A stretch of 64,000 nucleotides of DNA from Aeromonas sp. RU39B (GCF_900156095.1 NZ_FTMJ01000005.1:124001-188000); one strand, 5' to 3'. Shown: positions 26,434 through 35,649, counted from the stretch's first letter. The notes: generated by a model not told the origin, from the sequence alone. Numbers and translations are program-made.

Positions 26434-27213
26434 ATGGAAATGGAATGGATGACCCTGATCATGCTGTTCGGGGTGGCACTGATTGCCGGTTTTATTGATT
26501 CAATCGCCGGTGGCGGCGGGCTGCTAACCGTACCGGCACTACTATCGACCGGCATGCCGCCGGCACTGGTGCTGGGGACTAACAAGCTGCAGAGCAGCTT
26601 TGGCTCGTTTTCTGCCACTGTCTATTTTGCCCGTCGTGGCATGCTTGAGTGGCCGCGGATCTGGCCAGCCGTGCTTTGTACCTTTATCGGCGCGGCCTTT
26701 GGTGCGCTGGCGGTGCAGACCATTGATGCCAGTGTGCTGCAGCGGATCCTGCCTTTCTTGCTGGTGGTGTTTGCCTTCTATTTCATGTTTTCGCCACGGG
26801 TCAGTGATGCCGAAAGCCAGCGGCGGCTGGCCCCCTGGCCATTTGCCTTGCTGGCCGGTGGCGGGGTGGGTTTTTACGACGGATTTTTTGGCCCCGGTAC
26901 CGGCTCGTTTTTTGCCATCGCCTTTGTAGCTCTGGCCGGTTATGGCATGGCGCGGGCCACGGCGCACACCAAGTTACTGAACTTCACCTCCAACATTGCC
27001 TCTTTGCTGTTTTTTATTCTGGGCGGCAAGGTGGTGTGGAGCGTGGGGTTTTGCATGGCGCTGGGCCAGTTTATCGGGGCGCGCCTTGGCTCCCGGCTGG
27101 TGGTGGCCAAGGGGGTTAAGCTGATTCGCCCACTGCTGGTGACCGTGTCGCTGGTGATGTCGGTCAAACTGCTGGTGAGCCAATATCCGCAATTACTGGC
27201 CTGGCTGCATTGA
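26434..27213 (+). CDS. TSUP (TauE/SafE) family transporter, YfcA-like
   Basis: 259 residues with about eight transmembrane segments. Family signatures: AGFIDSIAGGGGLLTVPALL in the first half and FYDGFFGPGTGSFF in the second, with GTNKLQSSFGS between them. TSUP proteins move sulfite, sulfonates or other organic anions; this YfcA-like branch has no firmly known substrate. GAGAGG precedes the ATG. Its last 21 bp overlap the end of the convergent LysR gene. Confidence 0.9.
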   Translation: MEMEWMTLIMLFGVALIAGFIDSIAGGGGLLTVPALLSTGMPPALVLGTNKLQSSFGSFSATVYFARRGMLEWPRIWPAVLCTFIGAAFGALAVQTIDASVLQRILPFLLVVFAFYFMFSPRVSDAESQRRLAPWPFALLAGGGVGFYDGFFGPGTGSFFAIAFVALAGYGMARATAHTKLLNFTSNIASLLFFILGGKVVWSVGFCMALGQFIGARLGSRLVVAKGVKLIRPLLVTVSLVMSVKLLVSQYPQLLAWLH

Positions 27214-28035
27214 GTGAAAATGGCGCTCGAGCCGCTCGATAAGCGTGAGTAGGCGCGGGCGCTTTGCCACGCTGGGGCGATAGATAAGACTCAGTGGTCG
27301 GCTGAGCCCCAGTGGTTTGCAGGGCAGGGCGGCGCTGCCGAGCTTTGGCAACAGGCCGGCGGGTAATAGCACCGGCGCCATCCCGGCGCGGGCAAATTCC
27401 AAGAGCGCCAGATAAGAGTCCATCTGCATGCGGGCACTGAGCCCCCACTCTTGTAAGCGCGCCACCAGATAGGTGTTAGAGGGGTTATCTAACTCCATGG
27501 TCAGGATCCCGCTCTTGCGCGCATCCTCTTCATCGCCCACCAGATAAAACGGCTCTTCCAGCAGGGTGGTGCCCTGCAGGCCATGTCCGGCAGGCAACCT
27601 GCCAGCGCAGATGCCAAGCAGCGCATCGCCGGCGCGCACTCGCTCGACGATGACCGGTGTGTGGTGAGTGGAAAAGCGCAAAAACGGATCGTGCTGCTGC
27701 ATATAGTCCGTCAGCAGCGGCGCCAGGTAACCGGCCAGCAGGGTCTCCGAGCAGGCGATGTTGATGGGGGTGCGATCTTCTAGGCTACGGCTGTCGGAAA
27801 TCTGCCCCTTGAGCTCATCGAGGCTCGGGCTGACCCGCTCGAGCAGATCAAGCGCCTCGGCGGTCAGACGGATGTGGCGGCCGTGCGGTTCTATCAGGCG
27901 CTTGCCAAGGCGGTTTTCCAGATTGGTTATCCGCTTGCTGACCGCCGATTGACTGATAAACAGGCGGCTTCCCACCTTGCCCATGGTCCCTTCGTGGGCC
28001 AACAGATAGAGCGTTTCCAAACCTTCCAGCAGCAT
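27193..28035 (-). CDS. LysR-family transcriptional regulator
   Basis: 280 residues. Winged helix at residues 1-60 (LETLYLLAHEGTMGKVGSRLFISQSAVSKRI read as helix, turn, helix) and an effector domain from about 85 (PINIACSETLLAGYLAPLL). AAGGAG lies 5 nt before this ATG; 26 codons of open frame upstream lack a site. The 3' end overlaps the TSUP transporter on the other strand, so transcripts of the pair are complementary there. A regulatory link to the transporter is plausible but unproven. Confidence 0.9.
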   Translation of the reverse strand: MLLEGLETLYLLAHEGTMGKVGSRLFISQSAVSKRITNLENRLGKRLIEPHGRHIRLTAEALDLLERVSPSLDELKGQISDSRSLEDRTPINIACSETLLAGYLAPLLTDYMQQHDPFLRFSTHHTPVIVERVRAGDALLGICAGRLPAGHGLQGTTLLEEPFYLVGDEEDARKSGILTMELDNPSNTYLVARLQEWGLSARMQMDSYLALLEFARAGMAPVLLPAGLLPKLGSAALPCKPLGLSRPLSLIYRPSVAKRPRLLTLIERLERHFHSMQPGQ

Positions 28036-28212
28036 GATGACTCCTTGATTGCACCTCGCCACTGTAGTGGTCGGTTTGTGCAAAGGGCAAGCGTCATGGC
28101 CACCAGATCCCATTTTGGAGACTTGACAGCGGCAAGGATGGTTGCAATTGTCATCGTGTTGTCATCTGAAAACCGGATGATGACAGGGAGATTTCAAGAC
28201 CATGGAGGTCAT

Positions 28213-28335
28213 ATGCGTCATCGCAAGCGTCAAGTTCGTCTTCGTCAACTCTGGTTTAGCCACTGGAACATGCCGGCCTGGCGTAATGGCTCGCCGGAAG
28301 AGGAAAACCGTCAGCCGTCTCACAGTTCCCGTTGA
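28213..28335 (+). CDS. Possible small basic protein (40 aa)
   Basis: An ORF of 40 codons beginning MRHRKRQVRLRQLWFSHW, with nine Arg or Lys in the first 12 or so residues and GGAGG placed 5 nt before the ATG. I do not recognise it. It fills most of the gap between a LysR gene and the OLD-family nuclease gene and points toward the latter. Just upstream GTCATC and GATGAC could pair. It may be a leader peptide, a small RNA-binding protein or chance. Confidence 0.4.
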   Translation: MRHRKRQVRLRQLWFSHWNMPAWRNGSPEEENRQPSHSSR

Positions 28336-28414
28336 GCGCTGCTAACAAGCCGTAGGTTTTTGCCAGCGCCTTTGTCACACTGATGCCATCAATAAGGTGG
28401 TATGAGGGTGTGAC

Positions 28415-30052
28415 ATGTATCTGGAGCGTGTCGAGATAAAGGGGTTTCGCGGCATCAGCCGGGTGTCGATTGGTCTGGATCAGACCACGGTACTGATTGG
28501 TGAGAATGCCTGGGGCAAAACCAGTTTGCTGCGCGCACTCTGGTGCCTGCTTGGGCAAGAAGCCGAACCCTATCAGTTTGTGGCCGATGATTTTCATCGC
28601 CCCGAAAACCCTGAATTACCGACCGCGACCCACCTGCAGATTGTGCTCACCTTCTGTGAGTTTCGACCCGATATCAGCCTTCACTCGACCCGCTTGCGCC
28701 GCTTAGCGCCGGTCTGGGTCAAGCACAAAGACAAGTTCAGCCGCATTCATTACCGCGCCTTTGCCGATAGTCATGGCGATGGCCGTGTCAGCAGCGGTCA
28801 CGATTTTCTCGACGGCGCTGGACGGATTATCACCTTGGCGCCAGAAGAGATCGCGCCTCTGATCGGCGCCTTGATCACCATGAACCCTGTGTTTCGATTG
28901 CGCGATGCCCGCGCCGCCCGTGCCAGCGAGCCACCGCTAAATGGTCAGTGGGAGCAATCGCTCAGTGATCTCTCCGAGCGCCTGCTCGATGATCCGCAAG
29001 GCATCACCGAGTGTGAGCTTAAAGGGGCGCTGCTGGCAGTGCGCCAGTTGATGGAGCACTACTTTCGCGCCCTGACGCCGCTTAAGCTCAAACCGCGCAC
29101 CCAGCGTGACATTATCGACAAGCCGATGACCTTGCGCCATCCGGCCAACTTGCACGAGATGCTGACCTGCTCTGACAGCCGCGCCCTGCAACTGGCGATG
29201 GCCGGGGTGGCCGGCACCTTGCTGCAAGCGCGGGGTAATCGTGAGCTCGAGGAGGGCGCGCGCCCGATCCTGATTGTGGAAGACCCGGAGAGCCGGCTGC
29301 ATCCGACCATGCTGGCGCTCGCCTGGGGATTACTTGAGCAACTGCCTGGCCAGAAACTGCTGACCACCAACTCGGGCGATCTGCTCTCCTCCTTGCCGCT
29401 GTCGGAAATCCGCCGTCTGGTGCGCCGTGAGCATGAGATTGTTTGCCATCAGCTCGGCGGTGAGCGCTACAGCAGCGATGATCTGCGCAAAATCGCCTTT
29501 CATGTGCGCATCAACCGACCCATGTCGCTCTATGCCCGCTGCTGGTTGCTGGTGGAGGGGGAGACCGAGATCTGGCTGCTTTCCGAGTTAGCCCAGCTGT
29601 GCGGTTATAGTCTGCGCGCCGAGGGGGTGCGCATTATCGAGTTTGCCCAGTGCGGCCTGACACCCCTTATCAAGATTGCCCGTGACTTCGGGCTGGCGTG
29701 GCACCTCTTGGCTGATGGCGACGAGGCGGGCGTCAAGTATGCCAATTCGGTGCGCAGTCAGCTTAAAGGCGAGCGGGAGAGGGAGCGGCTGACCGTGCTG
29801 CCGGCGGCCGACATCGAACACTTTCTCTATCAGCATGGCTTTGAGCAGGTCTACCGGCGTGAAGCCGGGGTTGGAGAGCGCACGCCGTTAAGTGCCAGTC
29901 GCATCATTGATAAGGCGATTCATCACAGAAGCAAGCCCGGCATGGCGCTGGCGGTGGTCGAAGAGGCCGAGCGCCTTGGTGAAGAGCAGATCCCGGCGCT
30001 GCTGCGGCACATGTTTGCCCGGATTGTGGCCTTTGCTCGCGGTCAGGGATGA
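28415..30052 (+). CDS. OLD-family ATP-dependent nuclease, YbjD-like
   Basis: 545 residues. N-terminal SMC/ABC-type ATPase: Walker A GENAWGKT at 29-36 (Ala-Trp where SNN-G is usual), Walker B ILIVEDPESRLHP at 285-297. C-terminal TOPRIM domain: Glu381 in LLVEGETE and Asp434/Asp436 in ADGDEAG, the metal ligands of OLD nucleases. This matches E. coli YbjD and class-1 overcoming-lysogenization-defect nucleases, some of which act against phage, alone or with a partner helicase (Gabija). No helicase partner is next to it. A possible 40-aa gene precedes it and a membrane protein gene follows after 60 bp with its own promoter. Confidence 0.88.
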   Translation: MYLERVEIKGFRGISRVSIGLDQTTVLIGENAWGKTSLLRALWCLLGQEAEPYQFVADDFHRPENPELPTATHLQIVLTFCEFRPDISLHSTRLRRLAPVWVKHKDKFSRIHYRAFADSHGDGRVSSGHDFLDGAGRIITLAPEEIAPLIGALITMNPVFRLRDARAARASEPPLNGQWEQSLSDLSERLLDDPQGITECELKGALLAVRQLMEHYFRALTPLKLKPRTQRDIIDKPMTLRHPANLHEMLTCSDSRALQLAMAGVAGTLLQARGNRELEEGARPILIVEDPESRLHPTMLALAWGLLEQLPGQKLLTTNSGDLLSSLPLSEIRRLVRREHEIVCHQLGGERYSSDDLRKIAFHVRINRPMSLYARCWLLVEGETEIWLLSELAQLCGYSLRAEGVRIIEFAQCGLTPLIKIARDFGLAWHLLADGDEAGVKYANSVRSQLKGERERERLTVLPAADIEHFLYQHGFEQVYRREAGVGERTPLSASRIIDKAIHHRSKPGMALAVVEEAERLGEEQIPALLRHMFARIVAFARGQG

Positions 30053-30057
30053 GTCGA

Positions 30058-30086
30058 TTGGGCGTCCTGCCCGCTTTGGGTATACT
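30058..30086 (+). promoter_or_regulatory. Probable promoter of the membrane protein gene
   Basis: TTGGGC, 17-bp spacer, TATACT, beginning 6 bp after the nuclease stop codon. Confidence 0.55.
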
Positions 30087-30112
30087 GCCTCCTTTTATGT
30101 AAGGAGCGGAGC

Positions 30113-30829
30113 ATGTTTTCCCAGTTGACTCTCTGGCTATCTCCCCTGTTTGGTTTGATGTCATCGGGCGCACTGGCGCTGCTCGGTATTGTGCTGTGGC
30201 GCGGCGAGCTGTGCGCCGGCCAGCACTCGCGTATTAGCCAGCATTTGGCGTCGGTCTGGATTTTTGCTGCGTTGGCGCTGCTGCTGGCGGGCTCGCGCGA
30301 TGCGGCTATCGGGCTGCTGGTTAGCGGCGCACTGGCGGTGTTCGGTGGGCTCGCTCTTTCTGTGATGCAATCGCGTCTTGAAGGCAAACGTTCGTTGCCG
30401 TCTTTGTGGTGGTGGGCGCCGGGTCTGCCACTGGCTGTTTTTGCTCTGCAATTGGCGACGCTACAAGGTTGGGGCTTGGCCCTGTCGCAGGCCCTCTTGC
30501 TGGGCGCCGTGCTGGCGCATCTTATCTTGCTGCGAGCTCGTCACCGTCTGCAGGCGTTTAACCTGTTGTTGCCACTGCTTGGGCTGCTGGGCGCCATGCT
30601 GGGACTGCTCTGGCTGGCCGTGCTAATACTGCGTGCGGCAGATACGGCTCATCTTGCGACCCTGGCGCCTTGGGTGATCGGCTATTGCCTTGTTCTGCTC
30701 GTCGGGCTTTTGACCTGGTTCTCCCCGCTGCTGCTGCGTCGTGACAGTGCGCCGGTGGTCGCCTCGTCGAGCATGGTGCTGCTGTTACTCTCCCAATGCA
30801 TGGCCAGCTGGTTGTTTGGGCTTATATAG
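30113..30829 (+). CDS. Unknown inner-membrane protein
   Basis: 238 residues, extremely hydrophobic, Leu- and Ala-rich, with about eight transmembrane helices and short loops (for example HRISQHLAS-type and QSRLEGKRS basic loops). AAGGAG is 6 nt before the ATG. I do not recognise a family; the overall shape recalls the DmsC-type anchor subunits of molybdoenzymes, seven to eight helices with no cofactor motif, but no DmsA or DmsB gene is nearby. It has its own promoter and ends about 200 bp before the initiator tRNA array. Confidence 0.7.
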   Translation: MFSQLTLWLSPLFGLMSSGALALLGIVLWRGELCAGQHSRISQHLASVWIFAALALLLAGSRDAAIGLLVSGALAVFGGLALSVMQSRLEGKRSLPSLWWWAPGLPLAVFALQLATLQGWGLALSQALLLGAVLAHLILLRARHRLQAFNLLLPLLGLLGAMLGLLWLAVLILRAADTAHLATLAPWVIGYCLVLLVGLLTWFSPLLLRRDSAPVVASSSMVLLLLSQCMASWLFGLI

Positions 30830-30984
30830 TCGGCACGGCTTTTTTCAAGGTGGCGCGGCAGCTCCGGCATGGGGGCATGGCGCCACTTGATGCAGCTCGT
30901 TGGCATAATTCGCTAGTTAATTGCGCGTATTGCGCAACAAAAAAGCAAACGAGTGGGGTAGAGCGAGAATTTTCTAAAAACAGC

Positions 30985-31012
30985 TTGCATTGTCACGGTA
31001 TGCGCCTATTAT
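30985..31012 (+). promoter_or_regulatory. Promoter of the initiator tRNA operon
   Basis: TTGCAT, 16-bp spacer, TATTAT and a GC-rich discriminator, with an AT-rich upstream stretch that could act as an UP element. The first tRNA starts 12 bp further on. Confidence 0.7.
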
Positions 31013-31024
31013 GGCGACCTCTGA

Positions 31025-31101
<77 letters not shown>

Positions 31102-31200
31102 ACTTACCGATTGCAGTGTTACTTGATGTAACTGCTTGAAATGAAGTTAGATTGTCAGAGTGCCCGTTACTTCTGCTCGGTAACAGGCAAACAATTCGGA

Positions 31201-31277
<77 letters not shown>

Positions 31278-31370
31278 ACTCAGCATTCCCAGTGCACTTG
31301 CACTGATGATGCGAGATCGGTCGCAAGACCTGCCCGTTACTTCTGCTCGGTAACAGGCAAACAATTCGGA

Positions 31371-31447
<77 letters not shown>

Positions 31448-31539
31448 ACCCAGCATTCCCAGTGCGCTTGTACTGATGATGCGACTCGGTCGCAAGACCT
31501 GCCGGTTACTTCTGCTCGGTAACAGGTAAACAATTCGGA

Positions 31540-31616
<77 letters not shown>

Positions 31617-31750
31617 ACCTCTTCTCTTATCCTTCTTTCCCATCTATGCCATTGCACCGCAGGTGTAACGCATCTGTTGCATCTCATGGTGACAGCGGCC
31701 GTGGCTCATCGTTATCATTAGCCCCTCATTTTCTGCGTTCGGGCTTTCTC

Positions 31751-33223
31751 ATGCAGTATCACTTTCACGCTCCCATCATTACCTTTCATGACACTTCCTT
31801 AAGCGATCTGGCACAACTCACTGTTCCGGTCGCGCTGGTGGTTATCCCGAGCGAACAAAAAGCCGCGTGGCTGCAAAGCGACGCCGGGCACGACTTGGCG
31901 CTGGCCGACTCCCTCGGGCGCCCGCTAGAGCGTCAGGTGGGGGCGCAGTGGCAGCAACTGGTGTTTTTGCCAGAGCAGCCAGTCAAAGGCACCAAGCTCT
32001 ATCAATCGATCCGTGATGCCGCCGCGCTGGTGGCCAATTTGCCCTGTAGCGAGCTGGCGTTGCATCTGGAAGGCTTCACGCCGGCCGCCGCCACCTTACT
32101 CAGTGAACTGCTGCTACAAGCGCTGCTCTCGGCTCGCATCCCGTTACCCAGTAGCAAGCACGGATCAGAGCCCCGTCCTGTGTTCACGACGATCCACTGC
32201 TCTCCGGCTGTGACCTTGTCGCTACCGGCACTGCTTGGCGAAGTGGAAGGCAACGGGTTGGCGCGCCATCTGGCAGCGATGCCGGCTTCTGAGCTGGGGG
32301 CGTCGCAATACCGGCAGCGGGTGCGTGAGCTGGCAGCCAAAGAGGGTTGGCACTGCCATGAGTGGGATCAGCGTGAACTGGCTCTGCGCGGCGCGGGCGC
32401 GTTTCTCGCGGTGGCCCGTGGCGCCGAGGATGATGGCGCGGCGATCGTCCACCTTCGCTACGCGCCGGCCAACGCCGGCAGTAAAGTGGCCTTGGTGGGC
32501 AAGGGGATCTGTCATGACTCGGGCGGTTATAACCTGAAAATCAACGGCGGCATGTATGGCATGCACCTGGACATGGGGGGCAGCGCGGTAGCGCTTGGCA
32601 CCTTGCTCGCCATCAGCCGGGCCGGCTTGCCGATCGAAGTGGATTGCTGGCTGGCGATTGCCGAAAACCACATCGGTCCGCGCGCGTTTCGCCCCAGTGA
32701 AGTGGTGACAGCGGCCAATGGCAAGACCATCGAAGTGGTGGATACCGATGCCGAAGGGCGGATGGTGCTGGCCGATACGCTGGTGCTGGCTGCCGAGCAG
32801 GCGCCGGATCTGCTGATTGATTACGCCACCCTGACCGGCGCGTGCAAGCGGGCGCTGGGTAGCCGTTATAGCGGGCTATTTTGTAACCGCCCCGAGTGGC
32901 TGGCTGAGCTGGTCGAGATCGGCCAACACAGCGGAGAGCGTGTCTGGCCATTCCCCCTTGATGAGGACTACGACGACACCCTCAAAAGTGATTGGGCCGA
33001 TCTGCTGCAGTGCGCGCCGGGTGCCTCGTGCGATCACATTGATGCGGCGCGCTTTTTAAGCCACTTTGTCCCGGCAACGCTACCCTGGCTGCATATCGAT
33101 CTTTCCGGATTTCGTCACAAGGGGGGTCACGGGGTGGTGAGCAGCGAGATCACCGGTTTTGGTGTGCGCCTGACGCTGGCGCTGCTGGCGCAATCCCGCT
33201 TTATTGCTAACCGCGCCGTTTAA
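31751..33223 (+). CDS. M17 family leucyl aminopeptidase
   Basis: 490 residues. The C-terminal catalytic domain of the leucine aminopeptidase family is complete: VGKGICHDSGGYNLK (Lys and Asp metal ligands), GMHLDMGGSA and VVDTDAEGRMVLADT, where the family signature is usually NTDAEGRL. Two-metal cytoplasmic exopeptidases of this family remove N-terminal residues. The N-terminal 170 residues are a poorly conserved domain. The ATG giving MQYHFHAP is chosen over an earlier frame opening that runs back toward the tRNA array; its ribosome-binding site is weak. yjjG follows after 25 bp, a likely operon. Resembles PepB, but the identity is not certain. Confidence 0.88.
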   Translation: MQYHFHAPIITFHDTSLSDLAQLTVPVALVVIPSEQKAAWLQSDAGHDLALADSLGRPLERQVGAQWQQLVFLPEQPVKGTKLYQSIRDAAALVANLPCSELALHLEGFTPAAATLLSELLLQALLSARIPLPSSKHGSEPRPVFTTIHCSPAVTLSLPALLGEVEGNGLARHLAAMPASELGASQYRQRVRELAAKEGWHCHEWDQRELALRGAGAFLAVARGAEDDGAAIVHLRYAPANAGSKVALVGKGICHDSGGYNLKINGGMYGMHLDMGGSAVALGTLLAISRAGLPIEVDCWLAIAENHIGPRAFRPSEVVTAANGKTIEVVDTDAEGRMVLADTLVLAAEQAPDLLIDYATLTGACKRALGSRYSGLFCNRPEWLAELVEIGQHSGERVWPFPLDEDYDDTLKSDWADLLQCAPGASCDHIDAARFLSHFVPATLPWLHIDLSGFRHKGGHGVVSSEITGFGVRLTLALLAQSRFIANRAV

Positions 33224-33248
33224 CGTGTCGCACCAGGAGTCAAGTTGT

Positions 33249-33929
33249 ATGTCTGCACGTCGTTATGACTGGGTTTTGTTTGATCTTGATGAAACCCTGT
33301 TTGATTTTCCGGCCAACGAGGCGCTGCTGGCGCTACTTGAACAGATCGGCCTTGCCCCTGACGAAGGCTTAATAGGTGAGTACAAGCGCACCAATCACGC
33401 CTTGTGGGAGCAGTTTAACGCCGGTGACATTGATTCGCACAGCCTGCAAAGCCGCCGGTTTTGCACCATTGGTGCCGCGGCTGATCGTTGCCCGCTTGAA
33501 CTTAATCGACTGTTTTTAGAGCAGATTGTAGCAATAAGCCGTCCCCTTGACGGCGTGCTTGAGACCTTGGCGCAGCTGCGCCAAGCCGGGGTGGGCATGG
33601 GGATCATCACCAACGGATTTAGCGCGCCCCAGCGCGGACGTTTGCAGCGCCATGAGCTGGAGCACTGGTTCTCACCGCTGGTGATCTCCGATGAAGTCGG
33701 GGTCTCCAAGCCGCGCGGCGAGATATTTCAGCATGCGCTCGCGGCACTACCTCATATCAGCCGCGAGCGGGTATTGATGGTGGGGGATAATCCCCAGACT
33801 GACATCGGCGGTGCGGTGGCTGCAGGTCTTGCCACCTGTTGGTATGACCCTCATTTCAACGAGGCGCTCTGCCAGCCGACTCACCGTATTCATCACTTCT
33901 CCGAGCTGGCGAACATTGTGTTGGGCTGA
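33249..33929 (+). CDS. yjjG: HAD-family pyrimidine 5'-nucleotidase YjjG
   Basis: 226 residues. HAD motifs: FDLDETLFDF (nucleophile Asp), IITNGFSAPQ (motif II), KPRGEIF (motif III Lys), VGDNPQTDI (motif IV). The NGFS segment and overall length match E. coli YjjG, a house-cleaning nucleotidase acting on dUMP, dTMP and pyrimidine analogues. AGGAG lies 10 nt before the ATG. It follows the M17 peptidase closely and ends at a strong terminator. Confidence 0.9.
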   Translation: MSARRYDWVLFDLDETLFDFPANEALLALLEQIGLAPDEGLIGEYKRTNHALWEQFNAGDIDSHSLQSRRFCTIGAAADRCPLELNRLFLEQIVAISRPLDGVLETLAQLRQAGVGMGIITNGFSAPQRGRLQRHELEHWFSPLVISDEVGVSKPRGEIFQHALAALPHISRERVLMVGDNPQTDIGGAVAAGLATCWYDPHFNEALCQPTHRIHHFSELANIVLG

Positions 33930-33974
33930 AAATGACTTGAGCGCGGCTGATGATCATTGCGCAATATAAAAGAG

Positions 33975-33999
33975 CGGCGCCGCAGTGGGCGCCGTTTTT
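33975..33999 (+). terminator. Rho-independent terminator of yjjG
   Basis: CGGCGCC and GGCGCCG pair around GCAGTG, followed by TTTTT. The T run touches the stop codon of the convergent amidohydrolase gene. Confidence 0.88.
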
Positions 34000-35254
34000 A
34001 TGAACGCAGTCTGGCCTGCGCCCAGCGCTCTAGCAAGGTGACACCGCGCTCTAGCACCGCTTCATCAAAATCAAAGCAGGCGTGGTGGTGAGGCGCCGTG
34101 AGATTAGCCCCCAGCACCAGATACGCCGCTTCACCGCCGTGAGATTGCACCTGCTCTAGCAAAAAACCGGCATCTTCACTGGCGCCAAAGGGGCGCTCAC
34201 CGATGACGGTGAGGCCAAGCTCAGCCGCAAGCTGGGTCAACGCTGGCAGTAGAGTCGCGGAGTTGGTCAGCCCAATGGCTTCTCCTTGCTTGATAATATG
34301 AAAATCGACCCCGTGAGCGCGGGCGCATCCCTCGGCAATGTGCTGCACGTGGGCAAACATATAGTCATTGAGGGCGCTGCTGGCGCCGCGGGTTTCGCCG
34401 CGCAAAATGGCCAGATCCGGGATCACGTTGCGTCCACTGCCAGCATTGAGCTGGCCGATATTGATGCGGGTCATGCCATCACGGTGGCGCGGGATCCCAA
34501 GCAGGGCGGTGGTGGCCATGCAGGCGGCCGCCAGCGCATTGGCTCCGGCATTGGGCTCGAGCCCGGCGTGGGAGGCGGTGCCTAAAAAGTGCAGGTCAAA
34601 CTTGGTCGAGCAGAGAAAATCGGTGGGGTTGATCACCAGCTCGCCACTTTGAGCATGAATGCCCAGATGCAGGGTCAGCAGGGCATCCACATCATCAAGA
34701 GAGCCGCCTGCGGCAAGTGCCTTGCCACCGCGGCATCCCTCTTCGGCGGGCTGGAACAAAAACTTGATGCGTCCGCACAGCTGTTCACGCCTACTGGCCA
34801 GGCGGCTGGCCAGTGCCAACCCCATTGCCACGTGACCGTCGTGGCCGCAGGCGTGCATCCAGCCCTGATTACGTGACACAAACCCCTCTTTGACCGGGAA
34901 GTGAGTCTCTTGTGGGCTTTCGCCCACCTCAACAGCATCCATATCAAAGCGAAATGCCAGAACCGGGCCGGGGCGGCCGGTGTTTAGCTCGCCCATCACG
35001 CCGGTCAGCTCGCCAATACTATCCAACCAGTGCGGATCGGCCCCTTGATGCAAGGCCCTGGCTTTCTCGCGCGCCACATCAATATCGCGTCCCATCACAT
35101 GCGGCGCCGAGAGCAGCTCATCCCCCAAGGTGATCGTTAAACCGAGGTCGCTTAAATGGCGGGCAATCAGAGAGGTGGTGCGGTACTCGCACCAGGCCGC
35201 TTCCGGAGCCTGATGCAGATCCCGGCGCCAGCGAGAAAGGTGTGCTGAATCCAT
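33998..35254 (-). CDS. M20 amidohydrolase, AbgA-like
   Basis: 418 residues. Metal-binding motifs of the M20D amidohydrolases: FRFDMDAVE near 101-109, GWMHACGHDGHVAMG around 131-145 (Cys136, His138), QPAEEGCRGGKA and the distal PHHHACFDFDE. It resembles AbgA, one subunit of the E. coli p-aminobenzoyl-glutamate hydrolase, more than hippurate hydrolases. No abgB or abgT is adjacent, so it may work alone on another N-acyl amino acid. GGAGG precedes the ATG. Confidence 0.85.
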   Translation of the reverse strand: MDSAHLSRWRRDLHQAPEAAWCEYRTTSLIARHLSDLGLTITLGDELLSAPHVMGRDIDVAREKARALHQGADPHWLDSIGELTGVMGELNTGRPGPVLAFRFDMDAVEVGESPQETHFPVKEGFVSRNQGWMHACGHDGHVAMGLALASRLASRREQLCGRIKFLFQPAEEGCRGGKALAAGGSLDDVDALLTLHLGIHAQSGELVINPTDFLCSTKFDLHFLGTASHAGLEPNAGANALAAACMATTALLGIPRHRDGMTRINIGQLNAGSGRNVIPDLAILRGETRGASSALNDYMFAHVQHIAEGCARAHGVDFHIIKQGEAIGLTNSATLLPALTQLAAELGLTVIGERPFGASEDAGFLLEQVQSHGGEAAYLVLGANLTAPHHHACFDFDEAVLERGVTLLERWAQARLRS

Positions 35255-35468
35255 GAAAAACCTCCAGTCGTGGAGCGGGTTATTGTGCGCTGATGTCCTC
35301 TTATCACAAGTAGAAAAACCACTTATGACCGCTCATTCATAAAATGTTACTGCTTATTCGCCACTATCTAGTGCAGCGGATAACGCAACAGGGCGGGGTG
35401 ATATGGCGGCGAGGTGGAAGATCGATTGTGCGCATTATCGATCAAAAAATGCTCCATAAGGAGAGAGT

Positions 35469-35591
35469 ATGATGAGCGAATTATCTGATGGACTATCTGG
35501 ATGTATAGGTGGCTATTTGCCAAAAATTCGTGAGGCTAGCTGGACTCTTCATGAAATTAATTCATCGAAAATGACCGGCTCGTGGATGTAA
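35469..35591 (+). CDS. Possible 40-aa peptide with Gly-Gly motif
   Basis: AAGGAG lies about 6 nt before an ATG that opens 40 codons, beginning MMSELSDGLSGCIGG and ending in TGSWM. The pattern ELS, Leu at -7, then Ile-Gly-Gly recalls double-glycine leaders of secreted peptides, but it is one residue off the usual spacing. If cut after GG, a 25-residue peptide starting YLPKIREASW would remain. No peptidase-containing ABC exporter is in the window. It could equally be a leader peptide or a chance ORF. I do not recognise a family. Confidence 0.45.
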   Translation: MMSELSDGLSGCIGGYLPKIREASWTLHEINSSKMTGSWM

Positions 35592-35649
35592 ACCGCAATC
35601 TTTTTGTCTTTTTTAAGGCTCAGCTATCGATTTGTAACCAATAGCATTG

